A stretch of DNA of 64,000 nucleotides from Pseudomonadota bacterium (lineage in GTDB: Bacteria > Pseudomonadota > Gammaproteobacteria > Steroidobacterales > Steroidobacteraceae): NCBI GenBank assembly GCA_021808195.1, contig JAKBCE010000002.1, positions 1-64,000 of the forward strand, given 5' to 3'. Position numbers and translations under genes: made by a program. Below are positions 46,532 through 55,431 of the stretch, piece after piece; positions within the stretch are counted from its first letter, which is position 1; each line of letters opens with the position of its first letter. Under the pieces are notes generated by a model. The model was not told where the DNA came from. It ran no database searches and saw nothing but the letters and a program-made list of their open reading frames with translations.

Positions 46532-47095
46532 TCAGCCCGACAGCCCAAGCAGCGCGAGTAGCTGCCGAGCGGCTTGCTGCGGCGATGTATCGTTACGAAC
46601 CTCTGCATCGACCGCCATGGTGGCAAGTTCCGCATTACGAATCATCCGGGAGGCAATCATTTGTGGATTCTCCCGGCCACGCAACAACAGTCGAGTGCGC
46701 AGAACCTCCGGTGCCGCGCTCAGGCGAACGACAAAGAGGCCCGGATAGCGCTCGCGCGCACACGCCACATATGCACGAGATCCATTAATAATCACGTTAG
46801 CGCCGGTCGAAAGCGGCGCCAGCTCCTCGCGGCGTATACCGTAGAGCAGCCCATGGGCACACCAATGCAACGCGAAGGCGTTGGCACGAACAAGCGTCTG
46901 AAACTGCGCCTCGGTCAACGGCTCGTGAGATTCCGTCCGATCGACCGCCAGCCGGGTGATCGAGCGCCGCGCGATGTGCAGTTGAGCCGGTCGCGGTCGG
47001 ATGCGCTCGAGCCAACGCAGTACCGTATCCTTTCCGGCACCGGACGGCCCGATGAGAAAGACCAGCCGTCCACCCGAAGAATTCACCGCCCTCAC
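46532..47095 (-). CDS. phnN: Ribose 1,5-bisphosphate phosphokinase PhnN
   Basis: This 187-residue guanylate-kinase-fold enzyme has the P-loop GPSGAGKDT near residue 16. It turns ribose 1,5-bisphosphate, the C-P lyase end product, into PRPP. The GTG at 47095 overlaps the stop of the DUF1045 gene as GTGA and gives the usual family length. The frame is open to 47212 but that would overlap deeply. It is the last gene of the leftward arm of the phosphonate locus. Confidence 0.9.
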   Translation of the reverse strand: MRAVNSSGGRLVFLIGPSGAGKDTVLRWLERIRPRPAQLHIARRSITRLAVDRTESHEPLTEAQFQTLVRANAFALHWCAHGLLYGIRREELAPLSTGANVIINGSRAYVACARERYPGLFVVRLSAAPEVLRTRLLLRGRENPQMIASRMIRNAELATMAVDAEVRNDTSPQQAARQLLALLGLSG

Positions 47096-47820
47096 CGCGG
47101 GCTGCCTGACAGTGGCACCCGCAAGACGCGTCGCAGCAAACTCCCAGCCTGCGGTTCGACAAACACCGACAGCGCGTCGAGCCATAATGGTTGCGGCAAA
47201 CCGGCAAAGCACATCTCAGCGTGGGCCAGAATCTCGCCCCTCTGCTCCGGCGCAAGGGAGCCCAGCGGGCCGGTCAGGGTCATATGGAAGCGAAAGTCCT
47301 CAAGCACGTAAGGGTAGCCCCACTCGCTCAACTGGGTCTGTTGACGCCCAGTCAGCCCGCGATCGTCATAACGCTCAAACTCCTTCGCGGTGAGTCGTGC
47401 CGCTAATGGCTGCAGTGCAATCACACACTGGTTTGCCAAAGCCCGCAGTGGCTCGCACGGCGCTTCTAGGCAGATTGCGGCAAATCCATCGAGCAGCCGT
47501 ACGCGTAAGGCCGGCAGCTCAAATGCCGAAAATTCGCGAGCCAGCGCCTGCACTTCGGTCAGCAGCGTATCTTCGGCGCACCCAGGAGCAAGGCGCCAGG
47601 GTGCGCGCAGTGTCGCGTGCCAGCCGTACCGACGCGGCGCCGCGAGGAGCTGCGCCCATTGTTCTGCGCCCCACCCGGATGGCGCTCGCATGGGCGTGAC
47701 TGGCATGCCGTCGGCGTCCCGCCCAAGCCAGCATGCACCTGCCCGGTCCCAGGGGGAGTCCGCTGCCGGCGAATAGTACAGGGCCCAGCGAAACGCTCGC
47801 GGGCGCGCCGGTTCACTCAT
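47092..47820 (-). CDS. DUF1045 phosphonate-metabolism protein (2H phosphoesterase-like)
   Basis: This 242-residue protein has two HxT motifs of the 2H phosphoesterase fold: YGWHATLRAPW near 65-75 and FRFHMTLTGPL near 175-185. DUF1045 proteins are found almost only in C-P lyase clusters and may hydrolyse the cyclic ribose phosphate intermediate in place of PhnP, which is absent here. It overlaps phnF by 8 bp and phnN by 4 bp. Confidence 0.87.
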   Translation of the reverse strand: MSEPARPRAFRWALYYSPAADSPWDRAGACWLGRDADGMPVTPMRAPSGWGAEQWAQLLAAPRRYGWHATLRAPWRLAPGCAEDTLLTEVQALAREFSAFELPALRVRLLDGFAAICLEAPCEPLRALANQCVIALQPLAARLTAKEFERYDDRGLTGRQQTQLSEWGYPYVLEDFRFHMTLTGPLGSLAPEQRGEILAHAEMCFAGLPQPLWLDALSVFVEPQAGSLLRRVLRVPLSGSPR

Positions 47821-48565
47821 TAGCCCGTACCGTCAGCGCGACGCGATCGCCGGCAAAGTAGCCCGTGGCACTTTCGATCGGCGTGCCATCCAGGTCTTCA
47901 TTCAAGCTCTGCACGCAGAGCGCAGGGCGACCGGCCGGCTGAGCCAATAGCGCGGCGATTTCGGCCGGTGGGAGCAACGCGCTGATCCGACTCTCGCGTC
48001 GCACATAATCCGGTACACCAAGCGCCGCAAAACCCTTAGTAATCGAACCCGAACTCGCGACTCGACGATCGAGATCTTTGAAGCGTGGTAGCGGGAAATA
48101 GCGCTCCGCGACGTGCAGAGGCCAGCCCTTTGCCTCTCCAAGCGTGAGGATGCGCAGCACGCGACTACGCACTGGCACACCGAGGACACGCGCCACATCG
48201 GCCACAGCACGCACATGGGCTGACGCCAAAACATGCAGCGATCCCGGCAGACCGGCTAGACGCAAACTCAGCGCATGACGGGTACGCCGAGCAAGGACGA
48301 GATCGACCGCAATGTCTTCCACGTAACTACCGCTACCCTGCACAATCCGCAACATACCTCGCGCCGCCAACGCTGCAAGCGCACGACGTACTGTGTGCCG
48401 ATTGACACCGAAGCGATCTGCCAGTGCCGACTCGGGCGGCAGCCGCGAACCGGGCGGATAGTCGCCGGCGCAGATGGCGCCAGTTAAGTTTTCCGCAATT
48501 CGTGCCCAGGCACTGTTGCGCGCTCCGGGGTCAACTGAATCAATATCGACCAACATCGCTGTCAT
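47813..48565 (-). CDS. phnF: GntR/HutC-family phosphonate regulator PhnF
   Basis: This regulator is 250 residues from ATG 48565: a winged helix (GSRLPPESALADRFGVNRHT) and a UTRA domain. It lies divergent to phnG, with a perfect palindrome between them. PhnF proteins repress C-P lyase genes. The frame is open to 48763, but that overlaps the promoter and phnG; ATG 48556 is another option. No strong Shine-Dalgarno site is visible for either start. Confidence 0.88.
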   Translation of the reverse strand: MTAMLVDIDSVDPGARNSAWARIAENLTGAICAGDYPPGSRLPPESALADRFGVNRHTVRRALAALAARGMLRIVQGSGSYVEDIAVDLVLARRTRHALSLRLAGLPGSLHVLASAHVRAVADVARVLGVPVRSRVLRILTLGEAKGWPLHVAERYFPLPRFKDLDRRVASSGSITKGFAALGVPDYVRRESRISALLPPAEIAALLAQPAGRPALCVQSLNEDLDGTPIESATGYFAGDRVALTVRANE

Positions 48566-48610
48566 AAAAAGGACACACGTTCGCCCTAAGCTCGTGGGGT
48601 GAAACTGAAG

Positions 48611-48622
48611 TTGTCTAGACAA
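48611..48622. promoter_or_regulatory. Candidate PhnF operator TTGTCTAGACAA
   Basis: A perfect 12-bp palindrome lies in the 74-bp gap between phnF and phnG. It contains GTCTAGAC, which fits the GT-N-TA-N-AC pattern known for HutC-type GntR regulators. It is 17 bp before phnG and 45 bp before phnF, so it can control both arms. Confidence 0.75.
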
Positions 48623-48639
48623 CAGTAGATACCACGACG

Positions 48640-49152
48640 ATGTTGCAAATCGATGGCACCTCCACGGACGGCGCGCCCACGGCGCGCCAGAGATGGCTGC
48701 GGCTATTGAGCCATGCACCTCTCGAGCTGCTCGAGTCAGCGATAGGCACCCTCGCCGGGCCAAATCCGCAGTGGCTGCGCCGTCCCGAGACGGGATTGGT
48801 CATGGTTCAGGGTCGAATCGGCGGCACCGGAGCGCGCTTCAATCTCGGCGAAGTCACAGTCACCCGCTGCGCACTGCGCACTGATCCGGCGCGCATCGCG
48901 TGCCGGGAAGTCGGTGTTGCCTATGTCCTCGGTCGCTCAGGGCGTCACGCCGAACTCGCCGCCACCGCCGATGCGCTACTGCAGGACTCTTCAGCACGGA
49001 CTCACGTGCCTGCGGATCTGCTCGAGCACATCTCTGCATGGCTCGAGAACAAGCACGCAAAGCGTCGGGCGCAGGCCCATGCAACCCGTGTCGAGTTCTT
49101 CACCATCGCGCGCGAGAGCGCAGGCGAACCGGCCGCTCAGGAGGCGCCATGA
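48640..49152 (+). CDS. phnG: C-P lyase system protein PhnG
   Basis: This 170-residue subunit of the PhnGHIJ core complex has RQRWLRLLSHAPLELLE at the start, LVMVQGRIGGTGARFNLGEV in the middle and CREVGVAYVLGRSGRHAEL. The complex transfers the phosphonate to ribose and cleaves the C-P bond. It is first in the rightward operon and overlaps phnH by 4 bp as ATGA. Confidence 0.93.
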   Translation: MLQIDGTSTDGAPTARQRWLRLLSHAPLELLESAIGTLAGPNPQWLRRPETGLVMVQGRIGGTGARFNLGEVTVTRCALRTDPARIACREVGVAYVLGRSGRHAELAATADALLQDSSARTHVPADLLEHISAWLENKHAKRRAQAHATRVEFFTIARESAGEPAAQEAP

Positions 49153-49769
49153 TGTCTCAGGCAGAGAGTCTCTCCCAGATGGATCTGCGCACGGTCAGTG
49201 CTGCCTTCGGCGAACCGGTGCTTGGCAGTCAGGCGGTGTTCCGGTCAGCCCTGTCCGCGTTCTCGCGACCCGGACGTATACAGACGGTGACGAGCGACGC
49301 ACAGAATCCGCCGGGCACTGGGGCGGCTGCGGCAGCGCTGCTCCTTACTCTGCTTGACCCGGACTGCACACTGTGGCTCGCGCCGCGACTCGCTTGCGGT
49401 CCGGCCAACGCATGGTTGCGCTTTCATACCGGGTGTCGCATCGTCGCGGATCCGGCTGCCGCGCGCTTCGCATGGAGTGACGCGGACCAACTGCCCTCGC
49501 TCTCGCGGTTCGCCCTGGGCAGCGAGTTCGAGCCTGAACTCTCGTGCACATGCGTCGTCGAGGTGCAAGCGCTCGAACAGCAACACGGGTGGGGCCTCAG
49601 AGGGCCTGGGATTCAAGACCGACATCACCTCGCCGTGACCGGTCTCGCAGCGGGCTTTTTCGCCGAATGGCAGGCGAACCACGCGCTTTTTCCGCGCGGC
49701 GTGGACTTGCTGCTGTGTGCCGGCCAGCAGGTTGCCGCATTAGCACGCACCACGGAATTGGAGGCGTAG
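49149..49769 (+). CDS. phnH: C-P lyase system protein PhnH
   Basis: This core subunit has 206 residues from ATG 49149; the ATG at 49152 fits the AGGAGG site better by spacing. It has FRSALSAFSRPGRIQTV near the start, LTLLDPDCTLWLAP and HLAVTGLAAGFFAEWQANHALFPRGVDLLL at the end, all family blocks. PhnH dimerises in the complex and has a PLP-transferase-like fold without the cofactor. The frame is open upstream to 48900 within phnG without meaning. Confidence 0.93.
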   Translation: MMSQAESLSQMDLRTVSAAFGEPVLGSQAVFRSALSAFSRPGRIQTVTSDAQNPPGTGAAAAALLLTLLDPDCTLWLAPRLACGPANAWLRFHTGCRIVADPAAARFAWSDADQLPSLSRFALGSEFEPELSCTCVVEVQALEQQHGWGLRGPGIQDRHHLAVTGLAAGFFAEWQANHALFPRGVDLLLCAGQQVAALARTTELEA

Positions 49770-49771
49770 CG

Positions 49772-50854
49772 ATGTACGTTGCAGTCAAGGGTGGCGAACG
49801 CGCGATCGAGAACAGCCAAGCGCTGCTCGCCGAGCTGCGTCGCGGCGATCCAGCAGTTGCAGAGCTTTCGATTGAGCAGATCCGCACGCAACTGCGACTT
49901 GCGGTCGATCGGATCATGACGGAAGGGTCTCTGTACGACCCGGAGCTCGCTGCACTCGCACTGAAGCAGGCGTCTGGCGATGTAATCGAGGCGGTTTTCC
50001 TCTTGCGTGCATACCGCACAACGCTACCACGATTCGGTTACAGCGTTCCGCTCGACACGGGAAACATGCGGCTCTGGCGCCGTGTATCCGCGACATTCAA
50101 GGATCTTCCGGGCGGACAGCTCCTCGGACCCACGTACGACTATACCCAGAGATTACTCGATTTTGCGTTGCTGGCTGGCACGCCGGTACCGCCAGCCCCA
50201 CAGTTGCCGGCCTGCGCCGAAGCAGTCCCAGCGGCGCTCGATCTGCTCGATCGTGAGGGGCTCATTGAAGTTGAGCAGATACCTTGCGACGATCCGCAAC
50301 CGCACGATCTGACCCGTGAACCGCTGCGCTTTCCAGCGCCACGTGCGGCGCGGATGCAAAACCTGGCTCGGGGGGATGAGGGCTTCATATTGGCCCTCGC
50401 CTACTCTACACAACGGGGCTATGCCCACTCCCACCCATTCGCTGGCGAAGTACGTTACGGGAGCGTCGAGGTGGAACTCATTCCCGAGGAGTTGGGCTTT
50501 TCCGTGTCGATCGGCGAGCTTGAGCTGACCGAATGCCAGATGATCAATCAATTCTCCGGCAGCAAGACCCAACCACCGCAATTCACCCGTGGCTACGGTT
50601 TAGCCTTCGGTCACAGCGAGCGAAAGGCCATGGCGATGAGCCTAGTCGACCGCGCCTTGCGTGCACCTGAATTGGGCGAGGCGATTGAATCGCCGGCGCA
50701 ATTCGAGGAATTCGTGCTCGCGCACAGCGACAGTCTCGAGGCATCCGGATTCGTCCAACACTTGAAGTTGCCACATTATGTCGACTTTCAGTCCGAATTG
50801 GAGCTGATCCGGCGCTTGCGGAAGAGCGCCATGGCGCAGGTAGAGTCAGCATGA
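49772..50854 (+). CDS. phnI: C-P lyase core complex nucleosidase PhnI
   Basis: This 360-residue subunit starts MYVAVKGGERAIENSQALL, the family hallmark. It also has GSLYDPELAALALKQASGD, QRGYAHSHPFAGEVRYG and FTRGYGLAFGHSERKAMAM. PhnI replaces the adenine of ATP with the phosphonate, giving a ribose-phosphonate triphosphate. ATG 49772 lies 2 bp after the phnH stop and overlaps phnJ by 4 bp at its end. Confidence 0.95.
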   Translation: MYVAVKGGERAIENSQALLAELRRGDPAVAELSIEQIRTQLRLAVDRIMTEGSLYDPELAALALKQASGDVIEAVFLLRAYRTTLPRFGYSVPLDTGNMRLWRRVSATFKDLPGGQLLGPTYDYTQRLLDFALLAGTPVPPAPQLPACAEAVPAALDLLDREGLIEVEQIPCDDPQPHDLTREPLRFPAPRAARMQNLARGDEGFILALAYSTQRGYAHSHPFAGEVRYGSVEVELIPEELGFSVSIGELELTECQMINQFSGSKTQPPQFTRGYGLAFGHSERKAMAMSLVDRALRAPELGEAIESPAQFEEFVLAHSDSLEASGFVQHLKLPHYVDFQSELELIRRLRKSAMAQVESA

Positions 50855-51741
50855 CGTTCCCCAGTGAGTCACAGGCCATCGAGCGCGACCCTTGTGTCAA
50901 CTTCGCGTACCTCGATGAGCGCACCAAACGGATGATCCGCCGAGCGCTGCTCAAGGCGGTCTGCATTCCCGGGCACCAAGTGGCGTTCGGTTCGCGCGAA
51001 ATGCCGTTGCCCTATGGCTGGGGAACGGGCGGGATTCAGGTTACCGCCTCGATCCTCGGTCCGCACGATGTGCTGAAGGTAATTGATCAGGGCTCTGATG
51101 ATACCGTCAATGCTGTCAATATTCGCCGCTTTTTCCAACGCACTGCCGGAGTCACCGTCACCTCAGAAACTGTTCGCGCGAATATCATCCAGACACGCCA
51201 CCGTGTCCCTGAGATCCCTCTGCACGAGGGACAGATCCTGGTCTATCAGGTGCCAGCCCCCGAACCGATGCAGCGACTCGAGCCGCGCCAGAGCGAGACC
51301 CGCAAGATGCACGGCCTGGCCGAGTATGGACTGATGCATGTCAAGCTCTACGAGGACATCGCACACTACGGGCACATTGCAACGACATACGACTATCCGG
51401 TGCTGGTCAATGAGCGCTACGTCATGTCGCCCTCACCAATCCCAAAGTTCGACAACCCGAAGCTGCACTTAAACCCCGCCCTACAGCTTTTCGGTGCAGG
51501 ACGCGAGAAGCGCATCTACGCGGTTCCCCCGTACACCGCCGTCAGAAGCTTGGCATTCGATGACCATCCGTTCACCGTGCAGCGCTGGGACAGCGGGTGT
51601 GCTCAGTGCGGCTCGCGCGAGAGCTTTCTCGACGAGGTGCTCATCGATGACTGCGGCGGCAGGATGTTCGTCTGTTCCGATTCGGATTACTGCACCAGCC
51701 GGCAACGTGCCACCGACGCGGAGAATTCGATTGCACGCTGA
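50851..51741 (+). CDS. phnJ: Carbon-phosphorus lyase PhnJ (radical SAM)
   Basis: This 296-residue catalytic subunit breaks the C-P bond with a SAM-derived radical. The four conserved cysteines are C250, C253, C275 and C281, with the same spacing as in E. coli PhnJ (3, 22 and 6). FAYLDEQTKRMIRR-like (here ERTKRMIRRALLKA) and PLPYGWGTGGIQ blocks are also present. It overlaps phnI as ATGA and phnK by 11 bp. Confidence 0.96.
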   Translation: MTFPSESQAIERDPCVNFAYLDERTKRMIRRALLKAVCIPGHQVAFGSREMPLPYGWGTGGIQVTASILGPHDVLKVIDQGSDDTVNAVNIRRFFQRTAGVTVTSETVRANIIQTRHRVPEIPLHEGQILVYQVPAPEPMQRLEPRQSETRKMHGLAEYGLMHVKLYEDIAHYGHIATTYDYPVLVNERYVMSPSPIPKFDNPKLHLNPALQLFGAGREKRIYAVPPYTAVRSLAFDDHPFTVQRWDSGCAQCGSRESFLDEVLIDDCGGRMFVCSDSDYCTSRQRATDAENSIAR

Positions 51742-52516
51742 ATCAGGCACACCGCTGCTGGAGGCGCACGCGCTGCGACGTCTGTACGGACGTATCGTTG
51801 CACTCGACGGGGTCTCGTTCGAGCTCTGGCCGGGCGAGGTACTCGCGATCGTCGGAGAGTCCGGGTCGGGCAAGAGCACTCTGCTGAATGTATTGGCCGG
51901 CAACCTGGCACCGGACGGCGGTACGGTACTGTTCGACGTCAGAGGACGGGGACTACAGGACGTTTACCGCCTCAGTGAAGGCGAACGCCGCGCTTTGGCC
52001 CGCAGCGATTGGGGATTCGTCCACCAGAGCGCCGCCGAGGGGCTACGCATGCACGTATCGGCGGGAGCGAATGTGGTTGAACGTCCGATGGCGCAGGGCG
52101 AGCGACATTACGGCCGCCTGCGTCAGCTGGCACTCGAGTGGCTGCGGCGTGTCGAGCTCGATCCGCAACGTATCGACGATGCCCCGACGACTTTCTCTGG
52201 TGGTATGCGCCAGCGGCTGCAAATTGCCCGCAATCTGGTCACTTTACCCCGGCTCGTCTTCCTAGACGAGCCGACCTCGGGCCTCGACGTCTCGGTTCAG
52301 GCGCGCCTGCTCGATCTATTGCGCCGTCTGACGCGCGAACTCGGTCTCGCGGTAATCCTGGTGACTCACGATTTGGCGGTTGCCCGACTGCTCGCGGATC
52401 GCACCCTGGTCATGCGGCAAGGCCGCGTGGTGGAGGCCGGGTTGACCGACCAGTTGCTCGATGATCCTGCGCACCCCTATACCCAACTTCTCGTCTCCTC
52501 GGTTCTGCAGCCGTGA
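51731..52516 (+). CDS. phnK: C-P lyase ATP-binding protein PhnK
   Basis: This ABC-type ATPase has 261 residues from TTG 51731. It has Walker A GESGSGKST at 42-50, signature FSGGMRQRLQIARNL and Walker B LVFLDEPTSGLD. PhnK docks on PhnJ in the core complex rather than on a permease. The TTG start has a cggaga site nine bases upstream and overlaps phnJ; the frame is open to 51494 but family similarity starts here. Confidence 0.92.
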   Translation: MHAESGTPLLEAHALRRLYGRIVALDGVSFELWPGEVLAIVGESGSGKSTLLNVLAGNLAPDGGTVLFDVRGRGLQDVYRLSEGERRALARSDWGFVHQSAAEGLRMHVSAGANVVERPMAQGERHYGRLRQLALEWLRRVELDPQRIDDAPTTFSGGMRQRLQIARNLVTLPRLVFLDEPTSGLDVSVQARLLDLLRRLTRELGLAVILVTHDLAVARLLADRTLVMRQGRVVEAGLTDQLLDDPAHPYTQLLVSSVLQP

Positions 52517-53283
52517 GCACGGCCATCACCACCGCGGAGCCGGTGCTTCGGCTAGAGGGCCTCACCAAGCATTTTACCCTGCACAACCAGAACGGATCGC
52601 GACTGCGCGTATTCGAGCACGTGAATTTCAGCGTATACGCCGGCGAATGCGTCGTACTCGATGGCGCTTCGGGCACGGGCAAGAGCACGCTACTGAAGCT
52701 GATCTATGCCAATTACCGCGCCACTGCGGGCAGTATCCGCCTGTTTCCCGGCTCACCGGCGGAGCTCGAACTGACTAGTGCGCCGGCGCGTCGGCTCATT
52801 GGCGCACGCCGCGAGTCCATCGGTTACGTCAGCCAATTCCTGCGCGCAATACCGCGCGTACCCGCGCTTGACGTAGTCGCCGAGCCGCTACTGGAGATGA
52901 CCGCAGACGACGCGATCAGCCCGCCCGAACTCACCCTCGGCCAGGTCGATCATGCGCAGCACAGCGCACGCGCAGAAGCCGCACGGTGGCTGCGCAGGCT
53001 GGGCATCGAGGAGCGGCTCTGGGCACTGCCGCCAGCAACCTTCTCCGGTGGTGAGCAGCAACGCATCAACATCGCGCGCAGTCTGATCAAGCCTCGAGCG
53101 GTACTTCTGCTCGATGAGCCGACCGCCTCGCTCGACGCCGCCAATACATCGATCGTCATCGAGATCATCGCTGAAGCACGTGCACGCGGCGCCGCGATCA
53201 TCGGCACGTTCCATGACCCGACCGTAGCCGCTGCTGTCGCGACGCGACGGATCCCGCTGAACCGCTTCCGGGTGCCCGCATGA
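52513..53283 (+). CDS. phnL: C-P lyase ATP-binding protein PhnL
   Basis: This 256-residue ABC-type ATPase has Walker A GASGTGKST near 50-58, QFLRAIPRVPALDVVAEPL, signature FSGGEQQRINIARSL and Walker B AVLLLDEPTASLD. The GTG at 52513 overlaps the phnK stop as GTGA. PhnL is thought to act with the core complex and is not part of a transporter. Confidence 0.93.
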   Translation: MSTAITTAEPVLRLEGLTKHFTLHNQNGSRLRVFEHVNFSVYAGECVVLDGASGTGKSTLLKLIYANYRATAGSIRLFPGSPAELELTSAPARRLIGARRESIGYVSQFLRAIPRVPALDVVAEPLLEMTADDAISPPELTLGQVDHAQHSARAEAARWLRRLGIEERLWALPPATFSGGEQQRINIARSLIKPRAVLLLDEPTASLDAANTSIVIEIIAEARARGAAIIGTFHDPTVAAAVATRRIPLNRFRVPA

Positions 53284-54434
53284 ATCGGACTGTCCTTCGC
53301 AACGCTCGCCTCGTGCTCGATGATGAAATCGTCGTCGGGACGCTGGCGTTCAACCAAGACGGCATCATAGCTGTCGATCATGGTGCAACCTCCGCGCGTG
53401 GTGCACTCGATGCGGATGGGGACTTGCTCGCACCCGGCCTGGTAGAGATGCACACCGACAACCTTGAGCGGCATCTGATGCCGCGACCGAAGGTTCACTG
53501 GTCAGAAGCTCCTGCGCTGCTCGCGCACGATGCCGAAATCGTCGGCGCGGGCATCACCACCGTTCTCGATGCGCTCGGCGTCGGGGAAATTGACCCTGAG
53601 AGCCTGCGCGGCAGCACTTGGAACACTCTGCTTAAGTGCCTGAACGAATGCATTGCACACGACGTGCTGCGGGCCGAGCATCTGCTACACGTGCGCTGCG
53701 AATTGCCCGCCCCGAACACGATTGAGCTTTTTGCACCGTTTCACAATCACCCGCGCCTGCGTCTGATCTCGCTGATGGATCACACACCGGGGCAGCGGCA
53801 ATGGGAGAACATCGACCACGCCCGGATCTACTATATCGGCAAGAAGGGCTGGAGCCCTGCGACGTACGAGGCCAAGGTTGCCGCTGCCGCGGAAATGCAG
53901 CTTCGCTACGCCCGGCCACATCGGGCGCATTTCGTCGATTATTGCCGCGTGAACGGCATCGCGCTCGCAAGCCACGACGACACCACCACGGCGCACGTCG
54001 AGGAGGCACATCGCGACGGAGCCGTCCTGTCGGAATTCCCGACCACGCGCCTCGCGGCCGAGTCCGCCAGGCGACTCGGCCTCGCCACCGTAATGGGTGG
54101 TCCGAATGTGGTGCGCGGCGGTTCGCATTCCGGAAACGTGGCTGCCGCAGTCCTCGCCCGCGACGGCCTGCTCGATATCCTATCGTCCGATTACGTGCCC
54201 GGTAGTCTGCTGAGTGCGGTGTTTGTACTCCACCACGATTATGGCATCGCCCTGCCGCAAGCTTTTGCCATGGTCACACGCCGACCTGCCGTAGCCATCG
54301 GTCTTCATGATCGGGGGCGCATCGCCAAGGGGCTGCGTGCTGATTTAGTCCAAATTCGCCCCGTGCCGATGACCGACGGCTGCATCCGCCCGGTGGTCCG
54401 GGCGGTGTGGCGTGAAGGGCGGCGGGTAGCCTGA
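53280..54434 (+). CDS. phnM: RPnTP hydrolase PhnM
   Basis: This 384-residue amidohydrolase-fold enzyme has the metal motif LVEMHTDNLERHLMPRP near 55-72, LISLMDHTPGQRQ, ALASHDDTTTAHVEEA and DILSSDYVPGSLL. It removes pyrophosphate from the ribose-phosphonate triphosphate made by PhnGHI, before PhnJ acts. The ATG overlaps the phnL stop as ATGA. It ends the tightly coupled phnG-M operon. Confidence 0.95.
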   Translation: MNRTVLRNARLVLDDEIVVGTLAFNQDGIIAVDHGATSARGALDADGDLLAPGLVEMHTDNLERHLMPRPKVHWSEAPALLAHDAEIVGAGITTVLDALGVGEIDPESLRGSTWNTLLKCLNECIAHDVLRAEHLLHVRCELPAPNTIELFAPFHNHPRLRLISLMDHTPGQRQWENIDHARIYYIGKKGWSPATYEAKVAAAAEMQLRYARPHRAHFVDYCRVNGIALASHDDTTTAHVEEAHRDGAVLSEFPTTRLAAESARRLGLATVMGGPNVVRGGSHSGNVAAAVLARDGLLDILSSDYVPGSLLSAVFVLHHDYGIALPQAFAMVTRRPAVAIGLHDRGRIAKGLRADLVQIRPVPMTDGCIRPVVRAVWREGRRVA

Positions 54435-54506
54435 GCAGCGCATATCTGAGGCGCAAAGCGCCTCGACGGCTTGCCGACATTGACTCAATCGAGGAGATCA
54501 GACCGC

Positions 54507-55166
54507 ATGCAGCGCATCAATTGCGGCACGCCCCCCGATCCATGGTCGGCGGGGCGCGCTCTGAGCGAAGCACCTGAGATCGACTCGACCTGCTGGGTCA
54601 CGGAGTCCGAGTTCGGCCGCTACACCTATCTCGGGCCCGCCAGCAGCGTCGCCCACAGCGAGATCGGCGACTGGGGGTATGCCATGGGAGCGAATCAGAT
54701 CGCTCACGCATGCATCGGCAAATTCTGCAACATCGCCACCGGCGTTCGCATCAACCCCAGCAATCATCCCTGGTGGCGCGCAACGGTGCATCACCTCACC
54801 TACCGCAGCCTATCGTATGGATTCGAGCTCCCCGATGACGCCGAGTTCTTCGCTTGGCGTGCTCGCGACCAGGTCAGAATTGGTCCCGATGTCTGGATCG
54901 GCCACAATGCGATCATCATGCCTGGAGTCACCATCGGTGCGGGTGCAGTGATCGGCAGCGGCGCGGTAGTCACTCATGATGTACCGCCTTACGCCATTGT
55001 CGTCGGCGTTCCGGCACGTGTGCTGCGTTCCCGCTGCGACACCCGCACCGCGCAGCGTCTGCTCGAACTCGCGTGGTGGGATTGGGACGATGGACAGCTC
55101 CGTGCGGCGCTACCCGACATGCGTGCGATGGACATCGAGGCATTTACGTCGAAGTATGCCCGCTGA
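54507..55166 (+). CDS. Hexapeptide-repeat acetyltransferase of phosphonate clusters
   Basis: This 219-residue left-handed beta-helix protein has hexapeptide turns such as [20 protein letters not shown] and [23 protein letters not shown], like xenobiotic acetyltransferases. This type is known as the transferase-hexapeptide member of C-P lyase operons. It may acetylate aminoalkylphosphonates, a role that PhnO fills in E. coli. ATG 54507 has a gaggag site ten bases upstream; an upstream in-frame start at 54471 is less likely. Confidence 0.85.
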   Translation: MQRINCGTPPDPWSAGRALSEAPEIDSTCWVTESEFGRYTYLGPASSVAHSEIGDWGYAMGANQIAHACIGKFCNIATGVRINPSNHPWWRATVHHLTYRSLSYGFELPDDAEFFAWRARDQVRIGPDVWIGHNAIIMPGVTIGAGAVIGSGAVVTHDVPPYAIVVGVPARVLRSRCDTRTAQRLLELAWWDWDDGQLRAALPDMRAMDIEAFTSKYAR

Positions 55167-55431
55167 AGGTCGCGCTCGAGGCAGCGTTGGGCATGCCCCG
55201 ACGTTTCATACGCCGGTCACGTTCCACATCTAGCATCCAGGCAAGAAGTCCGTTTGGATTGACCAACCCATGCGATCGCGACACGAGCTGCTTGCGCTCA
55301 GTGTGCACGCTACGCCGTTCAGGCGGCAATCCAACGAGCATGCACCGGCGTAGCGCCTGTGAACGCCGGACCGGTGCCCTCCTGACCCATGAGGTACGTG
55401 GGCCGCCTTGCCGCAATGGAGTCAATCCGAC

